Source of the DNA: Salipiger pentaromativorans
Lineage (GTDB): Bacteria > Pseudomonadota > Alphaproteobacteria > Rhodobacterales > Rhodobacteraceae
Reading direction: 5' to 3'
DNA length: 49,882 bases
Assembly (NCBI RefSeq): GCF_024721115.1
Contig: NZ_JAMDHK010000008.1
Span: 137,766-187,647, forward strand
Position numbers and translations under genes: made by a program. Shown piece after piece: positions 16,301-22,633 of the stretch. The notes under the pieces are model-generated. The model was not told where the DNA came from and did not search any database. It worked only from the letters and a program-made list of their open reading frames with translations. Each line of letters opens with the position of its first letter. The first letter of the stretch is position 1.

Positions 16301-17433
16301 TCGGCCGCCGGATCGCCGCCGAGGATGGTGAGCCCGTCGCTCAGCATGCGGGGCGCGGCCATGAAGCCCATCTCGTAAGGGCCCGCGATGGCCAAGGGGT
16401 TGTCGCCCTCGCCCGCCACCAGATCGAGATAGGAGCCGGTGGTGAAGACCAGATCGAATTCGGCGGGCACGATCGCATCGGCAAGGATCGCTTCGTTCAG
16501 CGCCGCCATGGTGCCCGCATTGCCGATGGCGCTGTCGATGGTGACGGTCTCGGTCTCGTCGTTGAGGGTCACCGGCAGGGTCAGCATCACCCGCGAGGCG
16601 CGTTTCACCCCGATGCTGGAACCGTCCGACTGCACCACCTTTTCGTGTTTCACGAAAAGCGCGGCACGGGGCGGCCCGGCGAGGGGGAGTGGATCGGCCT
16701 CCTTTTCGGGGATCACGGTGAAGCTGGAATCCGGCGCGATGCCGTAATTCTCGCCGAGCGCCTTGCCGGTGATGTCGAACAGCCCGTCGCTGCTGGGCGG
16801 GAAGTTGAAGAGATTGATCGTCGTGCCGTCGGGCGCCAGCGTCCAGAACTGCCAGGCCAGGGTTTCCGAGCCGGTGACCGGCAGCAGCGCCACGTCGAAA
16901 TTGCCATCGGCCACCGCATCGACCATGGACAGTTCCAGCGCCGGTTCGAAGAAGGGCTGACCGTCAGCGTCGAGATATTCCTGCGTGTCGGATTTATCGA
17001 GCGGCACGTCCTGCTTGTGGCTGCGCATGAAGCGCACTTCCCAGGCGGGGTTGAGCGTGTAGCTCACCGTCTTCTGGTTCGAGCCGCTGCCGGTCTTGAG
17101 CAGGCGGAAGCGGTTCACATAGAGCGTGCCGCGCGCCGATTGCTGCACGATGGAGATGTATTTCTGATCGGTCACCACGCGGAAGGGCGCGGTCGAGGGC
17201 TGTATGGTCTCGGCATCGGCCAGCACGGTGATCAGCCCCATGCCCACCTGCCGCACCTGATCGGGGAAGCTCAGCCTGGTGAAGCCGGTCCAGTCGAGCG
17301 CGGCGCTGTCCGGGTCGGTGCCGGGGCCGAGTACGTTGAAATAGATGTCGGGACTGTCGCTGCCCGCGACCCGACCGAAGACAACGACGATACCCTGAAA
17401 ATTGAGCGAAACGAGTTGGTCGAATTGCAGCAT
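10333..17433 (-). CDS. Giant LamG-domain protein of unknown function (2366 residues)
   Basis: The ATG at 17433 has AGGGAGGTCAC immediately upstream. The in-frame start at 17475 has no ribosome site. No signal peptide or membrane helix is visible. Residues 1-1030 are beta-rich and unrecognised. Residues about 1035-1265, 1340-1540 and 1570-1700 carry LamG/concanavalin-like jelly-roll features (SDLTVEGWLKP, GPSFALEAWVAPD, IYVDGQLAAENN, GKVSHVRVWGRTLNSAEIARV, TGQFDDIRLFSIRLT). Two Ser/Thr/Gly-rich alternating-strand stretches follow at about 1815-1912 and 2093-2162, separated by a charged helical segment (about 2015-2060). The C-terminus is helical. The architecture suggests carbohydrate or surface binding plus a membrane- or filament-associated module. 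That reading is speculative. First gene of a three-gene unit. Confidence 0.85.
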   Translation of the reverse strand: MLQFDQLVSLNFQGIVVVFGRVAGSDSPDIYFNVLGPGTDPDSAALDWTGFTRLSFPDQVRQVGMGLITVLADAETIQPSTAPFRVVTDQKYISIVQQSARGTLYVNRFRLLKTGSGSNQKTVSYTLNPAWEVRFMRSHKQDVPLDKSDTQEYLDADGQPFFEPALELSMVDAVADGNFDVALLPVTGSETLAWQFWTLAPDGTTINLFNFPPSSDGLFDITGKALGENYGIAPDSSFTVIPEKEADPLPLAGPPRAALFVKHEKVVQSDGSSIGVKRASRVMLTLPVTLNDETETVTIDSAIGNAGTMAALNEAILADAIVPAEFDLVFTTGSYLDLVAGEGDNPLAIAGPYEMGFMAAPRMLSDGLTILGGDPAADPKTAAPYVKVVDGGKLEIGFGDGTAAVSCHSLHQVLFPQTWSEITVAYSGMGANPFTLTVNDNPVPLTACTAGAEPTGAPVTTIGGASTGYEGALNRIRIAVGGADVLDLPSNAVDYSSTPPTTPNMISNGLTAAVYGPKPEPSTAPVSINTNGAFHVDAAGLSYYVGLADFIAPKDPACLIDGSDGLLHLYYRGKDDLLSVAQYSTRSARATFYTDWSTDWAEGAPMALARENVALYRNIPSEDWSHVSTTVLAAPDNSQTGFLNFVAHRVGTYMNDSAIKVTASAVSPLLCDVTVTGPEGVGSEVWTGLPRSIEPFSRIWNGAGAGNPDDQAVLNQSRPFYDYTGTTLSVLAATQAQDGYFLFTSVPGLPLTLGSATVEEGSKPDLATLTFTSSAPPNWAEDATLTHRWPDMPSTARGVTDVLSGRSDSYDYSKVETPGTRAFALPVALTRSDDAMAHVVIFVRDTLKDFSAKVSAGKASDRCDVEIAGYKLPDVPRDQTAFARVLNGDDKGYSYPKDYTDKIVPQIYALTNGLTASVLNATADAPSSPLAYAGLLRALYQGLHYDASTIAPLEKTGAAAIQKAELVTDSDTTSVTGSRLFGAVIADPPTNGGLGRLSDTASYTKGQAPVLMPGINGGWMRVVPQFSLQNAARSASYVGFDIDKSYTPALQLAIDSDLTVEGWLKPDATTRGETSRLLTYNETGTLNHPDLPVQYMMGTQQGPGLITGTDTYLGASFNFTGPDLTLQTYVKPASDTASGQVLMVSAVRGGATFLTLSVTPIGKAELSFLGGKATVTSAGTLPAKKWSCVTLSVKDIGAGKVALKLYVGDGAPVTVEAENGFADPLGALTVGSNTGGGMQATLNGVAFWQRALSDKEVRESVLYGFPDNDPQLGIRWNLAEGAGTQIMNSAASGPDYDTKIINPANPAWDAAGAFDVPYAGRNDYVLVSNRIVKDWTHVALSSKQGWGLALDGANSGTVADGDAFNPGPSFALEAWVAPDTVNNKQIILEKPGSYSLAVTTLGQVSLTVHLSQESSDYRLPPTLFDHSVKTAIAAGKSSYVAVNFTTGTVPNDKGSTEYVAQRYFIKASIYVDGQLAAENNVEDLDQPVSITNADSAFYLGIGGAQTFEFIGKVSHVRVWGRTLNSAEIARVNAFHTLPASRDGLTASWDFDEQSGTVAKDAVGDNDMVLSSNQLWALWQDVASAEIWVDGGASLPQRKTAADLGDYGDSQMTIGGALAEGSLTLPFTGQFDDIRLFSIRLTGTQIDESNNTPLGGQEAGLNAYWMVDAGSGGVLYDMTGKGNNGSLLPKARPPVWSPDAAPIQNEAEYVVNALDGAVDYHSAQIAGQPSVVEYASLQTDAYGAVYSVMMRGYFYLTDVGNTELQTGYKVGDLDTIFVGQVQSKPSIVGYIEGGPPLPSENQTLAYWWGDMGGPARLYSTTSTVAYVESETKTWSFSASQGSTFKGEFNIKGGVYQVTKTGTSVGVGAEAETEVLENKLKIGLKAKVGGDLGHTDSVGQSHSQTQALTASLTPSGTWEPEDNILNPVVGRRYIQNNLGAAIVKSATADLYMMALKGTQTPVGYQLIPNETIPVDTNIIDFPINPKYVKNGTLDGKVGLVNDPDYPNANAERGSYFKPVEAYALKRRIEKQEQQLAAYYDQFSTDKYRVIGSLGRVKDELGENPAFNFGDKTNQRSLCNNYVWSAGGGLRKEEQSVANSYSETYTGASSLTVAGGIDFSADIGTPFGGFYLEADVLLGNTWSMTATKSASASNAFSLACTVSPTEFLSAPIMETDANGTLLFKGYEKTPAPGKVDAYRYMAFLLAPAAENFTALNQVVDPNWLNNGTTAAASAMREALGDPTQPWRILYRTTYVSRVPAPFQPVKDDTTSPTITPPANVPSNYWLMAIVNKFVPNPAPTPLEIGTAIDAVLGSRATPGVLKDLIPWWESFYAKAQEYGSEEFIELAELRVDLLDYMLSAYEAAAYAQS

Positions 17434-17919
17434 TGTGACCTCCCTGGGGCGACTGCGTTTTTTGATTTGATGCAATCTTGGGTAGAACGATTTTCCCGCT
17501 CAACGGCGGAGCCGGGCCGAGTGTCGGCGGTTTGACATTCAGCATTTCGGGGGCTGCGTGGGGGCGGGTGCCGGGGCCGGCTGGAAGGGGCCGGGAAAGC
17601 CGAGCGCTTTCAAGCTGCCGTTGCGTCATTCGCGGGGGTGGCGGGCGGGTGCGGCCGGGGGTGCGCGGCGGCAGGGCGCAATGCGCAAAATCTGTCGCCA
17701 AGGCGACATCGGTGCGGGAAACGGGCCCGTAAGCCGGGTGCGACTCCCACGTGTTTCGGCAGAATCGGAGGGTGTTCCAGAGTGGCGCGGTTCCACTAAG
17801 ATCAAGTTTTTAATAAATAAAGGCCGAAATATGGCGACCTTCCCCGGAATGTGCCTGCGGGGCGCGGTGCTGTTGTGCGGTTTCTTGACAAACTTTGCCA
17901 AGGGGCGCAGAGTCCAAGC
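17434..17919. other. Intergenic region between the LamG unit and the toxin-antitoxin pair
   Basis: 486 bp between divergent genes. It must hold the promoter of the LamG unit (minus strand; a weak TTGAGC with AAGATT 18 bp on lies just upstream of the ATG) and that of parDE (TTGACA at 17885-17890). The part from about 17795 to 17840 is AT-rich. TTTCGGC (17754-17760) and GCCGAAA (17823-17829) are complementary but far apart. I see no convincing gene or RNA. Confidence 0.5.
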
Positions 17920-18159
17920 ATGGCAACGATGAATGTTTCTCTTCCCGACCCGATGAAATCCTGGGTCGAGGCGCGCACCCGCGATGGGCGCTACAGCAAT
18001 GTGAGCGATTATGTGCGCGACCTGATCCGCCGCGACCAGTCGCGGCAGCAGGCCGTGGAAGAGATTCAGGCGCTCATCGACGAAGGGCTTGAAAGCGGCA
18101 CGCCGCAGCCCTTCGATATGGCAGCATTCATCGAGAGCAAGACAACCGGAACGCGATAA
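17920..18159 (+). CDS. parD: ParD-like (CopG/RHH) antitoxin
   Basis: 79 residues, with a ribbon-helix-helix N-terminus (MNVSLPDPMKSWVEARTRDG, then YSNVSDYVRDLIRRDQ) of the ParD type. The flexible C-terminal tail (about 45-79) normally wraps the toxin. A second possible ATG is at 17929 (MNVSL), which is the usual beginning for this family. TTGACA at 17885-17890 may be the -35 element. The next gene starts directly after the stop, so the two are coupled. The pair probably stabilises the replicon, and the antitoxin is expected to repress its own promoter. Confidence 0.88.
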   Translation: MATMNVSLPDPMKSWVEARTRDGRYSNVSDYVRDLIRRDQSRQQAVEEIQALIDEGLESGTPQPFDMAAFIESKTTGTR

Positions 18160-18459
18160 GTGATCCGACAGGTCAGGCTTCGCCCGCGCGCGATCGGGGA
18201 TCTCGATGCGATCTGGTCCTATGGTGTCGCGCGCTGGGGGGCGGCGCAGGCCGCCGGCTATCTGACCGGGCTCGACGCGACGTTCCGCCTGCTGGCGGAG
18301 TTTCCGGAGATGGCCCGGATGCGCCGCGAGTTCGCACCGCCGGCGCGGATTCATCCCTATCGGGACCATCTGATCCTCTACCGGGAGGAGGAGCGGTTTA
18401 TCGACGTGCTGCGCCTCCCCTCCGGCCGCAGCAACTGGGCCGAGTTTCTCGCCGAATAG
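18160..18459 (+). CDS. parE: ParE-like toxin of the RelE/ParE superfamily
   Basis: 99 residues, starting with GTG directly after the TAA of the antitoxin gene, with no intervening base. Family features are RLRPRAIGDLDAIWSYG at the N-terminus, a helical hairpin, and the C-terminal strands with IHPYRDHLILYRE and FIDVLRLPSGRSNW. ParE toxins of this type inhibit DNA gyrase. The RelE relatives cut mRNA. The sequence favours ParE but does not settle the target. Confidence 0.88.
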   Translation: MIRQVRLRPRAIGDLDAIWSYGVARWGAAQAAGYLTGLDATFRLLAEFPEMARMRREFAPPARIHPYRDHLILYREEERFIDVLRLPSGRSNWAEFLAE

Positions 18460-18502
18460 GGCGGCGGGCCGTTGCGCGTGCGGCCCGGCTTGCGAAGGGT
18501 GT

Positions 18503-18544
18503 CATGCATTTTGGTATTGCATGTGATATTTCAGAAGTATTCTA
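18503..18544. promoter_or_regulatory. AT-rich operator-like region upstream of the DapA-like gene
   Basis: Contains an inverted repeat CATGCA (18503-18508) / TGCATG (18518-18523) and, next to it, ATATTTCAGAAGTAT (18526-18540), a near-palindrome about a central A. The second element, preceded by TG, closely matches the site upstream of gntR (TGATATATCAGAAAGTAC on the minus strand). It probably controls the gene starting at 18641. Confidence 0.5.
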
Positions 18545-18640
18545 ATGGGTGTGCCTGCTCTCCGGCGCGCCGCGCGGGATCGGGCTGGGTCGATGGGCCA
18601 TGGCGGTCCCGGCGGGATGCGGCGACGGAAGGGGCGAGCG

Positions 18641-19567
18641 ATGATTGATAACCGGACCCGGGGGGTCTTTGTGATTTCGGCGACGCCGTTCACCGAGGAT
18701 GGCGCGCTGGATCTGGACAGCGCGCGGCGGCTGACCGAGTTCTATCTTGAAAAAGGCGCCTCGGGGCTGACGGTTCTGGGAATGATGGGCGAGGCGGCCA
18801 AGCTGACGCCCGAGGAAAGCCTCGCCTTTCTCGACACGGTGCTGGAGGTCGTCGCGGGCCGGGTGCCGGTGGTGGTGGGCGTGTCGGCGCCGGGCCTTGT
18901 GGCGCTGCGGGCGCTGGCGCATGAGGCGCTGGCGCGGGGGGCCGCCGGGGTGATGGTGGCGCCGACGCCCAATCTGCGCACCGATCAGCAGATCGCGGGC
19001 TATTACGATCTGGTCTGCGAGGCGCTGGGGCCGGAGGTGCCCATCGTGTTGCAGGACTTCCCGCTGGCGCTGGGGGTGCAGTTCTCGGTCGATTGCCTGG
19101 TGCGGATCTTTGCGGCGCATCCGCAGATCGTCATGCTCAAGCACGAGGATTGGCCGGGGCTGGCCAAGCTGGGGCGGCTGCGCGCGCTCGAGGCCGAGGG
19201 CAAGGCGCCGCATGTGTCGATCCTCGTGGGCAATGGCGGGCTGTTCCTGCCGCAAGAGATGGCGCGGGGCGCCGACGGGGCGATGACGGGCTATGCCTAT
19301 CCCGAGATGCTGGTGCAGGTGGTCGCGGGGGTGACCTCGGGCAAGCGCGATGCGGTCGAGGATGTGTTCGACGCGCATCTGCCGCTGATCCGGCTGGAAA
19401 CCCAGCCGGGGCTGGGGCTGGCCTTCCGCAAGGAGGTGCTGTTCCGGCGCGGGGCCATCGCATCGCCCTTCGTGCGCCGCCCCGGTCCGAAACTCGACGC
19501 TGAAGACATGGCCGAGCTCGACCGCACGCTGGCGCGGCTCGACCGGCGGCTGGCGGCGCTGGCCTGA
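18641..19567 (+). CDS. DapA-family (dihydrodipicolinate synthase/N-acetylneuraminate lyase) aldolase
   Basis: 308 residues, TIM-barrel length. The N-terminus is GVFVISATPFTEDG, the Schiff-base lysine is in IVMLKHED (about residue 168), and TVLGMMGEA replaces the usual GTTGE. The position of the usual catalytic YNxP reads QDFP, so the tyrosine is absent. Such enzymes add or remove pyruvate or similar 2-oxoacids, or dehydrate sugar acids. True DapA is unlikely. The ATG at 18641 with GGAAGGGG is preferred over an earlier in-frame ATG at 18545 because homologous sequence begins there and the operator lies just upstream. It converges on the racemase operon. Confidence 0.82.
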   Translation: MIDNRTRGVFVISATPFTEDGALDLDSARRLTEFYLEKGASGLTVLGMMGEAAKLTPEESLAFLDTVLEVVAGRVPVVVGVSAPGLVALRALAHEALARGAAGVMVAPTPNLRTDQQIAGYYDLVCEALGPEVPIVLQDFPLALGVQFSVDCLVRIFAAHPQIVMLKHEDWPGLAKLGRLRALEAEGKAPHVSILVGNGGLFLPQEMARGADGAMTGYAYPEMLVQVVAGVTSGKRDAVEDVFDAHLPLIRLETQPGLGLAFRKEVLFRRGAIASPFVRRPGPKLDAEDMAELDRTLARLDRRLAALA

Positions 19568-19577
19568 GCCGCAGCGC

Positions 19578-19606
19578 AAAAAAGGCGGCCCGTTTGAGGG
19601 GCCGCC
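19578..19606 (-). terminator. Terminator of the racemase-amidohydrolase-SDR operon
   Basis: Stem GGCGGCCC (19584-19591) and GGGCCGCC (19599-19606). Read on the minus strand it is followed by six T (A-run at 19578-19583). It lies 54 bp beyond the SDR stop. It may also reduce read-through from the convergent DapA-like gene. Confidence 0.8.
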
Positions 19607-19660
19607 AGGTGTGCCGGGCGCGGCAAGGGATCACCGCGCCGCAGGAGCGGGGAAGGGCGG

Positions 19661-20449
19661 TCAGATCGCCCGGATCATGCCGCCGTCGCAGCGGAACTTC
19701 GCGCCGGTCACATAGCTGGCGGGGGCGCTGACGAGGAAGGCGGCCACGGCGGCGAATTCCGCCACCGTGCCGTAGCGGCCCATGGGGATCGTGGCGCGCG
19801 AGGCGGTGGCGATCTCCTCCACGCTCTTGCCCTGGCGTTTGGCTGCCGCCGCGTCGAGCTCATCGACCCGGGTCGTGTGGATGCGGCCCGGCAGCAGGAT
19901 GTTCGCGGTCACCCCGTCGGCGGCGACCTCGGAGGCGAGCGTCTTGGACCAGCCGAGCAGCGCGGCGCGCAGCGTGTTCGACATGCCGAGATTGGGGATC
20001 GGCTGTTCCACCCCCGAGGAGGTGAGCGTCAGGATCCGGCCCCAGCCCTGCGCGCGCATGCCCGGCAGCGCGGCGTTGGTCATGGCGATCACCCGCTCGA
20101 CCATCAGGGCGAAGGCGTCGGTCCAGGCGGCGCCGTCGGTGGCGGTGATCGGGCCGGGGGCCGGCCCGCCGGTGTTGTTGACCAGAATGTCGATGCCGCC
20201 GAGCCTGTCCATCGCCGCCGCGTGCAGCGTTGCCACCGCATCGGGCGCGGCCATGTCGGCCACCGCGAAATCCGCCTTGCCGGGGCCTGCCGCGGTGAGC
20301 CGCGCCGCCTCGGCGGCCAGCGCCCCGGCGTTGCGCCCGGTCAGCAGCACATGCGCGCCCTCGGCCACCAGCGCCTCGGCGATGCCGAGCCCCAGCCCGC
20401 GCGACGAGGCAAGCACCAGCGCGCGTTTCTCCGTGATCCCGAGATCCAT
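19661..20449 (-). CDS. Divergent short-chain dehydrogenase/reductase
   Basis: 262 residues with a Rossmann fold: ALVLASSRGLGLGIAEAL at the N-terminus and ILVNNTGGP near 88. The SDR catalytic region reads SSGVEQP then MSNTLRAALLGWSK. Aligned with the usual YxxxK, the tyrosine position is Ser and the lysine is Arg. The dinucleotide motif is also imperfect. This matches the known subgroup of BKR-like SDRs that lack the standard tetrad. It is the last gene of the minus-strand operon, 23 bp after the amidohydrolase. It may reduce or oxidise a pathway intermediate by a modified mechanism, or act non-catalytically. Confidence 0.85.
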   Translation of the reverse strand: MDLGITEKRALVLASSRGLGLGIAEALVAEGAHVLLTGRNAGALAAEAARLTAAGPGKADFAVADMAAPDAVATLHAAAMDRLGGIDILVNNTGGPAPGPITATDGAAWTDAFALMVERVIAMTNAALPGMRAQGWGRILTLTSSGVEQPIPNLGMSNTLRAALLGWSKTLASEVAADGVTANILLPGRIHTTRVDELDAAAAKRQGKSVEEIATASRATIPMGRYGTVAEFAAVAAFLVSAPASYVTGAKFRCDGGMIRAI

Positions 20450-20472
20450 GAGTCTTGTCCTTCCTGTTCTGT

Positions 20473-21825
20473 CTAGCGGCGCGGAACGAAGCGCCCGCTG
20501 CCCGGGGCGGAGAGGATGGTCTGGCCGTCCCAGACAATCTCGCCGCGCCGCAGGGTGGTGGCGACCGAGACGGCAAAGGTCTCGCCGTCATAGGGGCTCC
20601 AGTTCAGCCCGTCGCGGGTCTGCGAGGCATCGAAGCGCGTGTCGCCGCGTTTGAGAACCACGAGATCGGCATCGGCGCCGGGGGCGATCACGCCCTTGCG
20701 CGGCGCCAGCCCGAAGAACTCGGCGGGCTTGCGGCACATGTAATCGACCAGCCGCCGCACCGCGCCCGCCGCGCCATAGCGCTGCGCGGCATCGGTGTAG
20801 AACGAGGGCCCCAGCGTTTCGAGCCCGGGAATGCCCGCGCCTGCGTCGAAGATCGAGGGCACCAGCTTGTTGTCGATGGGCCAGCTCGAATGATCCGAGG
20901 AGATGAGCGCCGGAAGCCCGTCTTCGCAGGCCTGCCAAAGCCCGTCGATCACGCCGCTGCGGATCGGCGGCGAGACCTTCATCCGCGCGCCGAGCCGTGC
21001 CACGTCGCGCGTGGCGTCGAAATGCAGGTAATGCACGCAAAGCTCGCCCGTCGCCCGGACGCCGCGCGCGGCATAGTCGGCGACCATCTCGAAGCCGCGC
21101 GGCGAGGAAAGGTGCACGATATGCACATGCGCGCCGGTGGCGGCGCCCAGCTCCATGAACTGCGCGGTGGCGGCCAGCTCGGCCACCTCGGGGCGCGCGG
21201 GCTCGTGGTATTCTGGCGTGATCTGCCCCGCCGCCTTGTGGCGCGCGATCGTTGCGCGGACGATCTCCTGATCCTCGTTGTGCAGCCCGACGGGCAGGCC
21301 GGTGGGCCGCGAGGCGGTCAGGATGTCGAGGATCTCGTCGGCGGGGAGGCGGGGAAAGCGCACCGGGTGGCTTTCGATGAGCGAGAGCTTGAAGGCACAG
21401 ACCCCGGCCTCGGCCAGCGGCGCCATCTCGGCGGTGCCCTGACCGGGGGCAACGGTGGCGTAAAGCGCCACGTCGCAATGGGAATGGCTGTGCGCCGCCG
21501 CGATCTTGGCGTCGAGCCGGGCCATCGTGTTCAGCGGATCGGGGTTGTCATAGGGCATGTCCACCATGGTGGTGATGCCGCCCGCCAGCGCCGATTGCGA
21601 GGTCGCGGCAAAGCCCGGCAGGCCCTTGTAGCTCGTGGCATGGGTCTGTCCGTCGACAAGGCCCGGAATGATCCAGTCGGTGCCCGCGTCGATCACACGG
21701 GCGGCGGCGGGCGCGGGGCCTGTGCCCACGGCCGAGATGGTCTCGCCGGTGACGGCGATCCAGCCGTGATCGAGGATGCGGTCGGGCAGCACCAGCGCGC
21801 CCATGAGTAGCAGATCGTAGGTCAT
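20473..21825 (-). CDS. Dihydroorotase/hydantoinase/allantoinase-like amidohydrolase
   Basis: 450 residues, cyclic-amidohydrolase superfamily. It has the beta-sandwich N-terminus, then the metal site: GLVDGQTHAT (residues 56-64, where family members have DxHxH), lysine 146 in AFKLSLI (candidate carboxylated lysine), H182, H238 in HIVHLSS, and D311 in SSDHSSW. The first histidine of HxH is Gln60, so one metal may be lost or bound differently. It opens cyclic amides such as hydantoin, dihydropyrimidine or allantoin. It lies between a hydantoin-type racemase (31 bp upstream) and an SDR (23 bp downstream), which supports a cyclic-ureide or lactam-like substrate. Confidence 0.87.
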   Translation of the reverse strand: MTYDLLLMGALVLPDRILDHGWIAVTGETISAVGTGPAPAAARVIDAGTDWIIPGLVDGQTHATSYKGLPGFAATSQSALAGGITTMVDMPYDNPDPLNTMARLDAKIAAAHSHSHCDVALYATVAPGQGTAEMAPLAEAGVCAFKLSLIESHPVRFPRLPADEILDILTASRPTGLPVGLHNEDQEIVRATIARHKAAGQITPEYHEPARPEVAELAATAQFMELGAATGAHVHIVHLSSPRGFEMVADYAARGVRATGELCVHYLHFDATRDVARLGARMKVSPPIRSGVIDGLWQACEDGLPALISSDHSSWPIDNKLVPSIFDAGAGIPGLETLGPSFYTDAAQRYGAAGAVRRLVDYMCRKPAEFFGLAPRKGVIAPGADADLVVLKRGDTRFDASQTRDGLNWSPYDGETFAVSVATTLRRGEIVWDGQTILSAPGSGRFVPRR

Positions 21826-21856
21826 GTGGTCCTGTCGGGTCTGAAGCGCGGAACGG

Positions 21857-22513
21857 TCATGCGGGATAGGCGAGGGTCAAAAGCGCCTGCGCGCGCAGGA
21901 CGCCCGCCTGCACCGGGTCGATCACCGGCAGGCCCAGCCGGGCCTCGATCTCGGCGCGGTAGAGGCCCATCGAGGCGCAGCCGAGGATCAGCGCGCGGGC
22001 GCCGTCGAGGTCGCGCAGCTCGGTGCCGATTTCGGTGATCCGGTCGAGCGCGCGGTCCTGCTGGCCCATCTCGGTCACGCCCATGTCGAGCGACCGGTCG
22101 CCCGCCAGGAAGCGCGTGTATCCCAGGGCCTCGATGGCGATGCGGTGCCGGTCGACAGAGGCGGCGACGATCGAGACCACGCCGAAGGGCCGGCCAAGCT
22201 GAACCGCCTCGCCATAGGCGGCCTCGGCGATGCCGACGACCGGCGCGCCAAGCGTGGCGCGCGCCCGGGCGAGCCCCGGATCGGAGAAGCAGCCGATGAC
22301 ATAGGCGTCGGCATCTTCGCGCCCGAGCCGGTCGAGAAGCGGGCCGGTCACCGCGTCGATGTCCGCCTGGCTTTCGATGCCCGCCGGCGCGCCTTCGAGC
22401 GTGCCGAAGACCGGCTCGGCCCAAAGCCCGTTGCGGATGAGCGCCACCGACCGCGCCATGGCGCCGGTCACGGATACCGAGCTGTTGGGGTTGAGGAGGA
22501 AGATGCGTTTCAC
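21857..22513 (-). CDS. Asp/Glu/hydantoin racemase family protein
   Basis: 218 residues. Two catalytic cysteines are visible: C75 in VIGCFSDPGL and C179 in LILGCASMG, as in cofactor-independent hydantoin, aspartate and maleate racemase/isomerase families. The N-terminus RIFLLNPNSSVSVTGAM is typical of hydantoin racemases, where NPN starts the first strand. It is the first gene of the operon that includes the hydantoinase-like gene, which suggests it inverts a stereocentre before or after ring opening. The promoter and operator region lies at 22523-22590. Confidence 0.87.
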   Translation of the reverse strand: MKRIFLLNPNSSVSVTGAMARSVALIRNGLWAEPVFGTLEGAPAGIESQADIDAVTGPLLDRLGREDADAYVIGCFSDPGLARARATLGAPVVGIAEAAYGEAVQLGRPFGVVSIVAASVDRHRIAIEALGYTRFLAGDRSLDMGVTEMGQQDRALDRITEIGTELRDLDGARALILGCASMGLYRAEIEARLGLPVIDPVQAGVLRAQALLTLAYPA

Positions 22514-22522
22514 CGGATGCGA

Positions 22523-22590
22523 CTCTGATATGATTGCGTGATTCTTAAAAGTATTATTAAAGATATATCACAAAGATTGCCAAGCGTTTC
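22523..22590 (-). promoter_or_regulatory. Promoter/operator of the racemase operon
   Basis: Strongly AT-rich island in a GC-rich surrounding. On the minus strand TTGGCA (near 22580) is followed after 17 bp by TTAATA. Between and over them lies TGATATATCT (rc of 22561-22570), which matches 9 of 10 bases of the TGATATATCA palindrome upstream of gntR. A second CATATCAGA-type half-site occurs near 22530. Confidence 0.5.
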
Positions 22591-22633
22591 CGCAGCGCCT
22601 GCGGCGGAAAATCCCGGAGCGGAGGCGGGGCGC

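Noticed and set aside
10318-17535. Very long plus-strand open frames (10318-14262 and 14281-17535) opposite the giant gene
   Set aside because: They are antisense to a well-supported gene, rich in Arg, Gly, His and Ala, have no ribosome sites or recognisable domains, and are typical shadows in GC-rich DNA.
17700-17815. tRNA-like stretches (GGGTGCGACTCCC resembling a T-arm; GGAGGGTGTTCCAGAGTGG resembling a tRNA-Ser/Leu start)
   Set aside because: No acceptor stem, anticodon arm and T-arm can be assembled in the right order, and no CCA-type 3' end is present, so it is probably chance resemblance.
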